Notes: generated by a model not told the origin, from the letters alone. Positions 10,661 through 22,152 are shown, counted from the stretch's first letter. The stretch is DNA of 64,000 nucleotides from Orientallactaga sibirica (GCA_036365145.1 JAEOAD010000031.1:9272001-9336000); one strand, 5' to 3'. Program-made: numbers and translations.

Positions 10661-11579
10661 GCCTGGTTACAATGAATGAAACAGGCAGCTACTCTGGATA
10701 GTCAATTCTGCATAAAACTTACTGAGTCATATATGAAATATGTTATATATGATATATGAAAATCATAAAAAAGGATTCAAGATTGAATAAAACTAAATGT
10801 TATATAAAGAAAAAATATATATTATCAGCAATTAAGTTAGAATATGAATTAGAACTGTAACACAGATTGCCTACATTGGCATGGTCAGTGCATGCTCTGC
10901 CTATAGTAACAGGGGAAAAAAATAAATTTACCAATGTGTGGTGAGCACAAAATCTGAAAAATACATATGCCTTTCATAATTTAAGTATTTAAGTCCACTT
11001 ATCCAAAAGCTTGGCATAGCTATATGTAAAATGAAGCCAGCCTTAAGAGCAACAGAGTAAAGATATAATGAGCATGATTCTCTTTTGCAATTCAGAGCTT
11101 ATAAAGTGAATAATTTCAAATTAAAATGCTTCATTTCAAATAACCATTTTTTTTACAGTAAATCATTCATCATCTGAATCTGGATGAAATATATGTCTTG
11201 GTCTTCCACCATACACAACGATGATGCCACTAACCCTTTGGAGAAGAAAGACTGTCCCTCTGTCTTTTTCACCTCATGTGTTGGACTATTTTAACGTACT
11301 GGAGAATTGCAGAAGATTGCATTTGTGCTTCCTCTCCTCAACCCATGCAGAGTTGACAAGTAGAGGTTATAATGTGAGAATTATCTCTTAGAAGTGGCTT
11401 TGTGAAGTATTTTGTTAAGAAGGCTTCTCAGGTCTTATGCATGACAATGGAAAACAACTATAGCCAGTTAATGCAATTGGCTGGTGAGGGAGAGAAGAAT
11501 AGTCCCTGGCTTGTTTCCAGATAGGTGTCATTTCTGAATTAAGACAGAACTTTAGTAGCCTAGGTAATTTAAAATTGGC
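10661..11579. other. unassigned AT-rich DNA
   Basis: No gene, RNA gene or identifiable repeat. A short TATATGA repeat cluster lies near 10720-10760. Confidence 0.4.
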
Positions 11580-12010
11580 CGATAATCTCCTTGGTTGACC
11601 TATCTATTGTTGATCATGGGGTATTGAAGTCCCCTACTATGTTGGTATTGGTATTTATTTCTGATTTGTTGCCAAGTAGATTTTGCTTTATAAAATGTGG
11701 TACAAGTATTAGGTGCATATAGATTTATGATTGTGATGTCCTCTTGTTGGATTATTTCCTTGATCAGTAAAAGTGGCCTTCATTGCATTTATTATTATTG
11801 ATTTGTCAAATATTAATATATCACAATCTGCTTGCTTCTTATTTCCATTTGCTTGGAAAATCATTTTCCATTCTTTCACCCTGAAGTATCTATTCTTAAT
11901 GGTAAGGTGAGTTTCTTGAAGACAGCCAATGGAAGGGTCCATTTTTCTGATCCCCCCTCATGTTCTCTTTGCATGATTTTTTGAGCTTATCAAAGTCCAA
12001 AGTTTTTGGA
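11580..12010 (-). mobile_element. L1 ORF2 endonuclease-region fragment (minus strand)
   Basis: The minus-strand translation contains CLQETHLTIKN and WKMIFQANGNKKQ, hallmarks of the L1 ORF2 endonuclease N-terminal part. The plus-strand text GGGGTATTGAAGTCCCC and CATTTGCTTGGAAAATC is the typical antisense L1 pattern. The fragment is truncated at both ends and carries stops. It is not part of any other L1 in the window. Confidence 0.8.
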
Positions 12011-12264
12011 CTCTTGATGAATTTCAGCTTGGCTACATGTGTATCTTTATTGAAGTGGAACTATTTTGAAGTATAGTGTCCTATATACTTCAGAGACATG
12101 TGCAAAAGTTTCAGGAAACCTCTATCCATCTAATTTACTGTAGAGACCAAATGTAGTCATACCATTTTGAATAATCTGAATCATTTTCCCTTACTAAACT
12201 TAGCCATCATATATTTTTCCTATGTTATTAAATCAATATAGTAGTTCAGAGAATAAATCCTGAT

Positions 12265-12430
12265 GTAAGGGTATGTGGACACATTAGACTTGAGTTCAAA
12301 CCACTATTCTACCACAATGACCTGTTCATATAACAAAACATCTGCAAATCTGATTTGCTGTCTGGTAAACTGTACCCATGACTATAGACCTCATTCAATT
12401 GTTATAATAGTGCTTTGAATAGAATTGGAA
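12265..12430 (+). mobile_element. MIR SINE remnant
   Basis: GACTTGAGTTCAAACCACTA, a TGACCTG stretch, CTGTCTGGTAAACTGTACCC and TTGTTATAATAGTGCTTTGAA appear in MIR order. Strongly decayed. Confidence 0.55.
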
Positions 12431-12671
12431 ATCCAAAATTTAGTATCAAGGAATAACAATGAATTTGAAATTTTTTAAAATGATCCCCATTTGTATGCTA
12501 AGGCTCAGATGGAAATCAGACTGAATTTTGTGACATGGAGTTAAGACAATTTGTCATAGCACTTACAGACACTTCATTCAATAGGAAATTATGAAAGAAA
12601 ATTGTGCTACTTTCCAATAGGATAATCACCTTTACTCTTTTCTTTTCCTTCTTTCTTACTTTCTTTCTTCC

Positions 12672-12810
12672 TTTTTTTTTGAGGTAAGGTCTTGCTCTAG
12701 CTGACCTGGAATTCATTATATAGTCTCAGGCTGGCTTTGAACTGACAGTGATCCACCTACTTCAGCCTCTAGAGTGCTGGGATTAAAGGTGTGTGCCACC
12801 ACACCTGGCT
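12672..12810 (-). mobile_element. B1-type SINE with small internal deletion (minus strand)
   Basis: Poly-T, GAGGTAAGGTCTTGCTCTAG joined directly to CTGACCTGGAATTCATTATA, then TAGAGTGCTGGGATTAAAGG and CACACCTGGCT. The usual CCCAGG segment between the first two blocks is missing. Confidence 0.9.
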
Positions 12811-14446
12811 GCCTCTGCTCATTTCTATCCATTGCATCATGGTATGTAAGCAACCATATGCAGGCTTTGCAGCAATCATGATGTGTGAAGTAATCATATT
12901 TAACTGAATATTTGTATGTATTTTTTTCATGGAATATCTAAACCTTACACGATCCCAATGAGACTAACAGAGCTTACAATTGTGATTATACAAATCTAAG
13001 GCTTAAGTATGAAGTTCATAAATGAATGGCTCCTGGAGGATCCAGGAGAGAGGACCCCACTGAAAGAGGCTGAGGACCTGAGCCTTCTTCCTCATTCAAA
13101 ACCAGTGCAGCTGCCTTGCCTGTCCTCTTGCCTACATGTTCAGGAAGGGGCTCCCTACCCATCTGAAGATGAGCTGTGTTACTAAACCCAACTCTGAACA
13201 AAATATCATCCAAAATTTGATTGCAAATGTTTTAATCTCTTGCCTAAATTGAAATTTGTCCTAAAGTTTTCTTATAGATATTTTCACATACTTTTTTTTG
13301 TTTGTTTTTCACTATAAAGTAATAGAGACCTTGATAGCTTAGCTGATTCTTGGTATTCTATTGAATTTTTTAACCTATTTTATTTGTTGTTGATCTTTAG
13401 ATTAGCAACAAAGTCCCAATGGTTGAACTAGAAGGTTTTATGGTGACCATAGAAAACAATTAGCCTAAGACAAGCTTTTTATTCTTCCTCATGAGGCCTT
13501 CAAGCCAACAGAAGGTCTGAGTGGTTTTTGTGTCTTATGCAAAAGAATCATGAAAAGGGCTTTGTTCTTGAAGGAAATGAAGGAGGGGGAAAATGTGAAG
13601 CATGAAAGTGAAAAACATGTGGCTTCAGGGCAAGGAGAAGGATGTTCAGTCCAAAAAGGAGGCTTCCTTTGGTTTCTTGGGCTGGGTTCACAGAAAAGAG
13701 AGCCAGCCATTTTTCTTGTTCCTCCATCTCTTTTCCTTCCTCCCTCCTTTTTCCCCTTCACTACCCCTTCTCTTTTTCTTTCATTTTTTAAATTCCTTCT
13801 CTGTTTCACAAGTTATGTTTTCTATCCAGGAAAATAAACAATGATGTTTCTCATATCATATGTTTAACCTTTATCCTTGCCTAACCAAGTGTTCTAATTT
13901 CTTGCCTGCTTGAGCAAAAACAGAAGCAACATACACAAGGGAAACTAAACCTCTCCTTGGCTCCACCATCATCTTGGACTAGTTGAAGAGGACAACTTAA
14001 TTGCAGACATCTTCCATTTATAAAACTTACAGCTCCAGCAGGATGCTACCCACACTTCCCATGATGCTGTCCATTCCTGGTATACTTAATTATTGTCTTT
14101 TATTTCCACCATACTACTTTATCTACATGACAGTTTTGTACCTTGATTTATATCATCACCTGATGGGTTTATTCTCACCACCTCTGTCTGATTTCAGATA
14201 CCATTTTCTGTGTATTATGAACAATTCTTGCCACAATTATCACTTGGCTAAAAAAAAAAAAAAAAAACTTGACAAAATGAAACATGCTGTTCTTCTACTT
14301 ATAAACAAGAATGCCTTTAGTTAACAAGGATTATACCAATTAAGTTTTATGACAATAATCTTCTCATATATTGGTTATTTCTAATATTGGCAACATTTCT
14401 TTAATCAAATGAGGTTTTCAATATGGCTTCATCCCATAATATTGAA
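12811..14446. other. non-repeat stretch, one GC-richer island
   Basis: No repeat I can name over about 1.6 kb. Segment 13016-13213 is richer in GC and holds a 65-codon minus-strand frame without recognisable homology. 13700-13800 is a pyrimidine tract that generates spurious frames. An A run lies at about 14250-14268. This is one of the better places to look for conserved non-coding DNA. Confidence 0.4.
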
Positions 14447-15618
14447 AGGATGGTATTGTATATATGAAATAGAAGAACAGATTATAGGCAAGGGAAAGGC
14501 CTAAGTGAGGCTAAGAGAAGAGAATGTGTGAAAGAAGGGTGGCGGGGATGGTCAATCAAAATTCAAGATATTCTGAATAAGACTTATGTAAACCTACTTT
14601 TTTGAATAATGGCACATCCAGAAGCTATAGATTGTTACTAGAAAATTTTATGTGCCTGGAATGGGATACCATCCAGTGAGTTGTTGGCCAGGGAGGTCCT
14701 TGTTGCTTCCAAAACATTACAGGCTATTGCCAAAGCCCTTGGTTTCCCTTGAGAAATAGATGGTAAGACCCTATTGCTGAAGACCTCAGTTGCCTGAGTG
14801 GCAAAGTCACTGAGAAAGCAAGCTGGTGTTGAGCAGAAAACCTTTTCCCCGTAGACCAGCCAACTGAAAGCTGCAACAGTATGGGAGACAGAAATCATCA
14901 GCAGTGAAAACAGTGGACACTGGAAACCTCAAGTATGGCCAGACAGGCCAAATGATCGAACAGATGCAATAGTGGCATGTCTGCTCTTGTGGAAACCAAT
15001 TGCTCCCTAATTATATGGGAGGGAATACATGCCTGGTACTGAAAAACCTAATCAAAGTCTGTGGCAGGGGAGTTCATGAGCCTTAGGGGTATAAAGCCTG
15101 CTCTTGTCTGGCTAAATATATGTATTATTCCCACCAAACTGCCCTAAAAGCACCAAACTTAATGTTTATATTCACATATTTTGCTATTCTCACTTCTGAT
15201 TAGAGTAGCTTCTCTTTTCAGATGGTGATGACAACTGGGATGACCAAAAGGGCAACATAGTTCTGAGAGAAGGGATGGAGGAGTGTCCAACACTGAAAAA
15301 TCTCTATTTCAACCTCCAAGGCTCAGGGTCCATTGTGGAAGATGGGGCGGAAGAATTTTAAGAGCCAAAGGAAGTGTATGACTCCTTACAATGCAACTGT
15401 ACAGGTAGAAAATGGTTTTGATATCCATGACTTTGCAGTACATAGCAATACCTTCACAAGACCTTCAAAATAGGAGAAAAAGATGATGACATCAAATTCA
15501 AAGACAGACTAATGGAGAGAGGGAGGAGATATGATGGAGAGTGGAGTTCTGAAGGGGAATGGGGGAGGGGAGGGAAATATCATGGTTTATTGTCTAAGTA
15601 TAGATGTTGTCAATAAGG
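14447..15618 (+). mobile_element. 5'-truncated L1, 3' UTR only
   Basis: Starts at GGATGGTATTGTATATATGA and runs to TGTCTAAGTATAGATGTTGTC. It is colinear with the 3' UTR of the L1 ending at 36295. Landmarks are CAAAATTCAAGATATTCTGA, TTGTTACTAGAAAATTTTA, AGACCCTATTGCTGAAGACC and the G-rich tract at 15554-15574. It carries no ORF2 sequence, so it was inserted as a 1.2-kb stub. Confidence 0.85.
15554..15574 (+). other. potential G-quadruplex in L1 3' UTR
   Basis: Four runs of at least three G separated by one to three bases (runs at 15554-57, 15561-65, 15567-70 and 15572-74). L1 3' UTR G-rich tracts are known in mammals; formation here is inferred from the pattern only. Confidence 0.5.
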
Positions 15619-15622
15619 GATA

Positions 15623-15762
15623 AGCTAGACATGGTGGTACATGCCTACCAAGCCAGAATTTGAGAGGTGGAGGCAGAAGAATGAGGAGGAAAAGTCATCC
15701 TTGACTACATAGGGAATTCAAACCACTCTATACTACTTGAAGCACTATCTTCAAATAAATGA
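15623..15762 (+). mobile_element. older B1-like SINE
   Basis: GCTAGACATGGTGGTACATG, AGAGGTGGAGGCAGAAGAAT and CTTGACTACATAGGGAATTC resemble a B1 body of a more diverged subfamily. It sits directly after the L1 stub, with its tail in a GATAAATA-type repeat. Confidence 0.75.
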
Positions 15763-16491
15763 ATGGATAAATAAATGATATATGTTTAGACAGAGGATAA
15801 GTATAGATAAATAGATGATAAGTAAATAGATGATAGGCAGATGACAGAATGTAAAGTCTGACTTGCTTCTTGTTTTCAAACACAGATATTTGGGTAGGAG
15901 TTATGGGTGGGATTTGGTATGGGAAATTATATCTCTTTTTAGACTATGGCTTTAAGTGCCATTGTCTTATATTTTGGTAGCTGAATCTTTTATTTTAGTG
16001 AGAGAAGGAAAACATAGATCAGCTTAGGTTGGAAGTAAGTTTTCTTTTATGAACAAGTAGTGTACATAATCAAGGTAGAGTGAAGCACAATTTCACAGTA
16101 TTAAAAATGAACCCTTCCTAGAAATCAGGTATATAGAAGTCATTAGCTCTTGTCTCAGCCCATTAACATTATTCTTAGCAAACTTTCCATAATGCTCAGC
16201 TCCCATCTTTTACCCCCACTGAGGTGGAATACCCAAGATATAGCTAGATTCTCCTGTTTTTAATCATACACCCATCCTTAAAGCAAGAGGCTGACAACAT
16301 AATTGTTCAACTTTACAACTATGAAAAATATACTAAAGCAGTTTCCTAATAAAATGTCATCATTCTCTTAGAAGTGACTGCAGGCAAGTCACCCAGGCCA
16401 TCTTCCATTGTGAGGCTCTGCCAGTGCCCCATGTTCAGGTGTGATGTTCTGCAACATGCTTCACATTAAGTGTCCTACCACACACTAAATA
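15763..16491. other. unassigned DNA
   Basis: Begins with ATAAATAGATGATA simple-repeat sequence (to about 15845). The rest shows no gene or known repeat. Confidence 0.4.
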
Positions 16492-16728
16492 CAGCAGTAG
16501 TTTTTAATCAAAGGTATATATCCCCTGCTGATATTTGGCCCTATTCCTGGGAGAGTTTGGATTGTCACAACTGCAGATGAGTAGAGATGTTCCTGTTGTC
16601 TTGTGGTAGAGGTATGGTATACATTTAAAATCTCTATGTTTCAGAGCAGGGTAGCATGCCACCCTACAGAAAACCAGTAGTTTTGAGCTCAACACATTTT
16701 CAATACTGTCCAAGTGTTTACACTGTGT
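16492..16728 (+). mobile_element. MER5-like hAT-Charlie DNA transposon fossil
   Basis: CAGTAGTTTTTAATCAAAGG, CTGATATTTGGCCC, GTTTGGATTGTCACAACTG and the closing ACACATTTTCAATACTGTCC follow the order of MER5A-type non-autonomous hAT elements (ends CAGTGGTTCTCAACC; interior GATTGTCACAACTG). No transposase. Such elements are shared across placental mammals, so this anchors an old insertion. Confidence 0.65.
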
Positions 16729-16806
16729 GAAGCCTAATTCTGTCATGAATTTGACCTTTAAAACTGTGACTTTCACCCTATGCCAGTGGGTGCACACTGT
16801 AGGTGC

Positions 16807-17400
16807 AGAGTGAGTAGGCCAGATCCACCCCCAGGGCTCCTAGTTTCTTGGTTCCTGTAGATCCCGCTGCAACTGGCTTGGGGATGCTTGGACCCTGTGA
16901 GCTTGGTGTGGAATCAGGCCCCTTGTTCTGCCTTTCTGATTGAAGTGTCCCTGGGTTCCCAACTCCCAGATACCTTGCCAGAATGTGTATGTGATGTAGA
17001 GTGAGTAGACTAGATCCATGTTCTCTGGCTCCTCCTAGTTCCTGGTCCCTGTAGGTCCACCTTCACCTGGCCTGGGGAGCCGTGGTTCCTGTGTGGGGGC
17101 GATGGAAACAAGCATTTTGTTTTGGTATCCTGACTGGTCTGTGGGTAACAACACCCCTATTCCCCTGAGTCATTGGGAGCACGGGCCACTGTAGGAGCAG
17201 GACTACTAACCTCTGGATCTCCAGCTATCTGGCACCTTGTTCCCCAACCCATGTTTCCCATGTGCTGAAGAGTATGTATAAGTGGAGTGAGCAGTCCAGA
17301 GCTCCCAATTTCCCAGATACTTTTGATGTACCTGAAATCCTCACAATCTGCACATCTGTGGTTATAACCTATCATACATCAGTATAACAATCTGGTTTAC
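16807..17400 (+). promoter_or_regulatory. L1 5' UTR with monomer-like repeats
   Basis: A block starting GAGTGAGTAG...AGATCC recurs at 16808, 16999 and (as GAGTGAGCAG) 17285. Each is followed by a CTCC(T)AGTTCCTGGTCCCTGTAG-type phrase in the first two and a CCCAGATACCTT-like phrase at the ends of the first and third. Spacings are 191 and 286 bases; the first unit seems to lack about 95 bases. Mouse L1 promoters are built from about 200-bp monomers, so this is probably the L1 promoter array, here GC-richer than its surroundings. Transcription from it is not shown by the sequence. Confidence 0.6.
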
Positions 17401-18657
17401 ATTTAAAACAGAACACCTTCTGAAGAACCTACAAGGACAAAAGCCTGCTTCCTCCTCAAAAGAATAAAAGAATAAAGTGTCTCCCCAAGACAGTAGGCCA
17501 CAAAAAAAAAAAAAAAAAAAAAACAATGAAAGTCAGAAAACGGAGAGATCTCCAATAAGGATGCCTAGTCCTACAATGGAAGCCTCCAATGAAATCATAG
17601 AAAAATCAACAGAAATTAAATCTGTAAATGAAAACACAACAACCTGTGAGACCCTGATCAAAATAATTGACTAACTGGAAGCAAACCACCAAAAAATCAA
17701 CAATCTGTCAAGGAAATTGAACAGAACCATCTCTTAGAGTGTTCAGCTTTGGACAGTAGGTTTAATTTAATTGAAGAAAATGTTAGAATGTTCAAAAGAG
17801 ATATTAATGAATTGAAGAAGTGTCAAGAAATGGAAGATCTCAATAACTAATTAATTAAGCATAATGAAAACTTGATCAAATATAGGAATGAATTCCAGGG
17901 AGCATCACGAAAATCAGAACTTGAATTGAAATCATACCTCAAAAAAAGAAATGGACACAATGAAAAATAACACAAAAGAAAAAGATCAAGTAGCACTTAT
18001 GAAAACCTCTCTAGAACCCCTCACTAATAGAGTAACTCATGTAGAAAACAGAACCTCTAACCTGGAAAACAAGATAAAGGAATTTTATTGGAAGGCCAAA
18101 ACCTTTGCTAAGTACAAAAATTCAACAGAATATGAGGGAACTGTGGGATACTCTAAAATGACCAAACATCTGGATCATGGGTTGTGGTAGTTTGAATACA
18201 TGTCCCCCAATATATTCAGTGTTTTATTAGTTATGTTTTGCATCTGCAATCACCTTGCTAGAGGCAATGTCACTGGGGGCCCATCTTAAGATGTGGTGGT
18301 GGGTTTGAGATTCCATTGTAAAGACATGCAAAGTGTGCCTAGCAGGAGTTCCTGAAATGTGCTGTGTGACTCTTTTGGCTGTAGTTTTGCTCTGTGTGCT
18401 GTGTGCCTGGTTGGTTGGTTTTTCTCTCTCTGTTTGGCCCTGTGAAGGCAGGCTGCATCTCCTGCCATTATGGAACTTCCCCTGGATCTGTAAGCTTCAA
18501 AAAATAATATCCCTTCCTCCAAAACTGTGCATGGTCTGGAAGTTCATCTCAGCGAACCTGAAGCTGTCTGCTACAGTAATGTGGTACTGAGGAGTGTGGG
18601 ATGAGATGAACCTGACCGTTTGGATACTCATCTTTTGGAACCTTTGTTTTGGAGGAA

Positions 18658-18842
18658 TGGACTTGGACTTGGTGCTTATAACTGAAGATGCCTTCTGGAG
18701 TGGTAAGCCAAGTTTTATGGACTATTCTGATGAGAGTTTGAGAATGATAAGTACAGACAGTATTGAACTTCGAGGCTTGGCTTATGAGCTTTCTAAGGGG
18801 AAGGAAAGACTGCAGAGGACTTTGTTGGAACTGGGCTACTGA
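18658..18842 (+). pseudogene. short open frame inside MaLR element B, truncated relative to element A
   Basis: Starts MDLDLVLITEDAFWSGKPS and follows the 82-codon frame of element A closely (ELSKGKERLQRTLLELGY), then stops at TGA where element A has TGG. The sequence beyond the stop (CATAAGGGATGGCTACATTC) remains similar. This suggests the ancestral source element carried the longer frame. No function is known to me. Confidence 0.3.
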
Positions 18843-19784
18843 CATAAGGGATGGCTACATTCTGCTGCCAAGGCCCAGAGTGTTTGCTCAAACTTAAATT
18901 TGTAATGGAATGATGTGCTTGGCTAATGATATCGGACTGAGAATTTTAAGATTTTAAGTTGGAAAACTTCAAGCAAGTTAAAATTAGAAGCACTGAGACT
19001 GGTTTTATGTTACTCAAGCTGCTATTGTCAAACACATTAGTAATCTTAAGGAAGGTTGAAGGAAGGTGACCTGGCTGCTTTACATTAAAACAATGGAGAG
19101 GATGCCTGAGGAAAGACTGTTAGAAATGGAAACTCTTTTAGAAAGAGTGGAATAGAGAAGAAATCTGCTTTTCAAGGCTATGATTTATTTTGTTCCTGGA
19201 TTAAGAATATGGCTGTGTCCTGCACAGCTGGTATTATTTTTGGAAGCATGAAAAATGCATGGAGTGGTCATGAACTGCACACTAGTCCAGGAGCCGCTGC
19301 TGAGATACGTCATGAGGCAGGGCATGAAGACCCTCAGGAATAGTCTGGAAGAGCCTTTGGAAGATGGACTGTGGGTTGGCATGGAGACCTGAAGATGTTT
19401 TGGGTATACCAGGACTATGCAAAGGCTCCCATGTAGTGCAGTGTTGGCATTGGATGAAAGTTTTCCCTGGCTACTCTGCCCAGCTGGAGGGGCAGAATTA
19501 GAAAACCTGGAGACTGTCAGTCTCGGGTTATATTGAACTTGAACTGCAGAAGTTTGATGACTGCTGATGGTGGTTGAGGTTGTATTGTTCTAGTCTCTCC
19601 TTGCTATGCCTTACCAGTTAAAAATGTTTACACTGTGCCTTCACATGTTGAAAGTATTTAACTTGTTTGATTTTACAGGAATCACTATCTTAAGTTGATC
19701 AAGACTGTGAGAACCTTTGACACTGGACTAAGTACAATTTACAATGTGTGATAGTTATAAATCTATTGGGGGCCAGGGGAGGAA

Positions 19785-20178
19785 TGTGGTAGTTTGAATA
19801 TATGTCCCCCAATATATTCAGTGTTTTATTCGTTATAGTTTGCATCTGCAATCACCTTGCTAGAGGCAATGTCACTGGGGGCTGGTCTTAAGGTGTTGGT
19901 GGTGGGTTTGAGATTCCATTGTAAAGATATGCAAAGTGTGCCTAGCAGGAGTTCCTGAAGTGTGCTGTGTGACTTTTTGGCTGTAGTTTTGCTCAGTGTG
20001 ATGTGTAGCTGGTGGCTTGGTTTTTCTCTCTCTTGCCTTGTCCTGTGAGAGCAGGCTGCTTCTCCTGCTATTATGGAACTTCCCCTGGATCTGTAAGCTT
20101 CAATAAATAATATCCCTTCCTCCATAACTGTGCCTGGTCTAGAAGTTCATCTTGATGAACCTGAAGATGTCTGCTACA
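19785..20178 (+). repeat. 3' LTR of MaLR element B
   Basis: Contains CTTCAATAAATAATATCCC, where AATAAA is the likely polyadenylation signal. The 5' LTR (18183-18575) has CTTCAAAAAATAATATCCC at the same place. Confidence 0.85.
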
Positions 20179-20385
20179 TCTGTATACCAGAAGGAGAGGA
20201 AATCCAGGCCATAGGCATAGAGACCATACTCAATAAAATTATTGAAGAAAATTTTTCCAGTATCTCATAAAAAGAGACCCATCCAGATACAAGAAGTCCA
20301 TTGAACACCAAAAAAGACAGGACCAAAGAAAAAACTCTCAAGGCACATCACAGTTAAAACTCTTAACAATGGAAATAAAGACAGA

Positions 20386-20931
20386 GTGCTAAAAGCAGCA
20401 AGAGAGAAACTACTCACTACATACAAAGGCATTTCTATCAGAATTATCTCAGATTTCTCAGTGGAAACCCTGGAAGCCAGAAGAACCTGGAATGGAACAC
20501 TTCAAAATCTAAAAAAATACTGTGGCTTCCAACCCAAGCTACTCTACCCAGCAAAAGTATCCCTCATAATAGATGGTGAAAGGAAAACTTTCTATGAAAA
20601 AAATTCAACTCTAGGATTATATGAACAAAAAGCCAAACCTAAAGAGAATACTTCAGGGAATACTCCACACAGAAGAGTAAAACAACCAACCTCAAGTATC
20701 AAAAAGAAGAAGATCACAATAAGCAAAAATATAGACAAGGCCCCAAAAAGTACAAAACACATGAAAGCACCAAACCACATAAAGCACTTCATCATGGCAG
20801 GGATTAATTCAAACTTCCCAATAATAACCTTAAATATTAATGGTCTTAATTCACCCATCAAAAGATACAAGTTATCAGGGTGTATCAAAAAATGGACCCT
20901 TCCATCTGCAGTTTTCAAGAAACCCACCTGA
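20386..20931 (+). pseudogene. continuous frame joining the ORF1 C-terminus to the ORF2 N-terminus of L1
   Basis: 181 codons begin in the ORF1 C-terminal domain and read on, without a stop, through the inter-ORF region into the ORF2 start (SNFPIITLNINGLNSPIKR, the first endonuclease motif). Intact L1s separate or slightly overlap the two frames in different phase, so this fusion is most simply the product of indels plus a lost ORF1 stop. It ends early in the endonuclease domain. Confidence 0.7.
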
Positions 20932-21090
20932 CCACTAAAAATATATACCTCCTCAGGGTGAAAGGGTAAAAATTGATATTCCAAGCAAATGGGAATAAAA
21001 AAAAAAAAAGATCCAAGCAGGCATTGCTGTATTTATATAAGATAAAATATACCTTAAACCAAAATTATTCAAAAGGACAAAGAAGACCAC

Positions 21091-21251
21091 TTTTTTTTTT
21101 TATTATTGATTATTCGAGGTAGAGTCTCACCCTGGCCCAGGCTGACCTTCAATGAACTATGTAGTCTCAGGGTGCCCTTGAACTCATGGCAATCCTCCTA
21201 CCTCTGCCTCCCATGTGCTGGGATTAAAGGCATGTGCCACCATGCCCAGCT
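21091..21251 (-). mobile_element. B1-type SINE in L1 ORF2 (minus strand)
   Basis: Poly-T, GGTAGAGTCTCACCCTGGCC, CTGCCTCCCATGTGCTGGGA and CATGCCCAGCT. Flanking AGAAGACCACTT (left) and AGAAGAGCACTT (right) are the target duplication with one mismatch, proving a secondary insertion into L1. Confidence 0.92.
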
Positions 21252-22120
21252 AGAAGAGCACTTCTTATTCATCAAGGGAATGATTCAACATGAGAACATC
21301 ACAATCATAAATCTCTATGTGCCAAACACAGGTGCACCACAGTTTATAAAACAAAACCTACTTGACAACAAAACAGAAATAAACACCAATACCATCATAG
21401 TCAGAGACTTCAATATACCCCTATCTTCAATACACAGATCATCTAAGCAGAAAACAACAGGGAAATAATAGAACTCAACAACACCATAGGACAACTAACT
21501 CTAACACACATCTACAGAACTTTCCTCCCCATCTCTACAGAATACATATTCTTCTCAGCAGCCCACAGAACCTTCTCCAAAATTGACCATATATTAGGCC
21601 ATAAATTGTGCCTCCATAAATTCAGGAAAACTGAAGTAACTTCTTTCATCATATCAGAATGCAGTGCTTTAAAAATGGTAATCAACAATAAGGGACTCAT
21701 CAAGAACTCCACCAGCTCCTGGAGACTAAACAACACACTTCTAAACAATGAATGTATTGTCGAAGAAATCAAAAAGAAATTGTAAAATTTCTAGAATTGA
21801 ATGATAATGAAAACACAACTTACCAAAACTTGTAGGATACAATGAAGGCAGTAGTAAGGGGAAAATTCATAGCACTAAATGCCTTCATAAAGAAAACAGA
21901 GAGATCCCAAATTAATAACCTAAATGTCCACTTAAATGCACTGGAAAATCAAGAAGAATCCAACCCTAAGAGCTCCACATGGAAAGATATAATCAAGATC
22001 AGAGCAGAAATTAAGAATTTGAAACTAAGAAAACAATTTTTAAAAAAAATCAATAAAACTCAGAGCTGTTTCTTTGAAAAAAATAAATGAGATTGATAAA
22101 GCCCTGGCCAATTTGATCAA

Positions 22121-22152
<32 letters not shown>

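Larger units (their letters stand above)
18183..20178 (+). mobile_element. complete non-autonomous MaLR (ORR1/MT-like) LTR element B
   Basis: 5' LTR 18183-18575 (393 bases), interior 18576-19784 and 3' LTR 19785-20178 (394 bases). Termini TGTGGTAGTTTGAAT and GTCTGCTACA are the same as in element A, and the interior is colinear with A. A GGGGGCCAGGGGAGGAA purine tract abuts the 3' LTR. It has no retroviral gene that I can see. It lies inside L1 ORF1, so it inserted after that L1. The 5-base flanks (TGGGT and TCTGT) match at only three positions, so the target duplication is decayed or the boundary is off by a base or two. Its LTRs appear more diverged from each other than those of element A. 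Confidence 0.87.
17477..20790 (+). pseudogene. L1 ORF1 (nucleic-acid chaperone) pseudogene, split by an LTR element
   Basis: ORF1p normally trimerises through a coiled coil and binds L1 RNA. Here the N-terminal frame (17477-17674) starts MSPQDSRPQ, includes a lysine run encoded by the A tract at 17502-17523, and ends in TGA/TAA-broken sequence. A second frame (17951-18182) shows the coiled-coil part with VENRTSNLENKI. After the MaLR insertion the C-terminal domain continues from 20386 with TYKGISIRIISDFSVETLEA and RRTWNGTLQNLKK, followed by QPKLLYPAKVS. At least three frame changes and several stops make it non-functional. Confidence 0.82.

Noticed and set aside
13570..13840. Overlapping 80-106-codon frames on both strands
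   Set aside because: They are generated by a CTTCC/TTTCC pyrimidine tract and its complement.
14001..14324. 107-codon plus-strand frame with hydrophobic stretches
   Set aside because: Contains a lysine run from an A tract, and I recognise no family. AT-rich composition makes hydrophobic open frames likely by chance.
20592..20984. 130-codon minus-strand frame
   Set aside because: Antisense shadow of L1 ORF1/ORF2 sequence.
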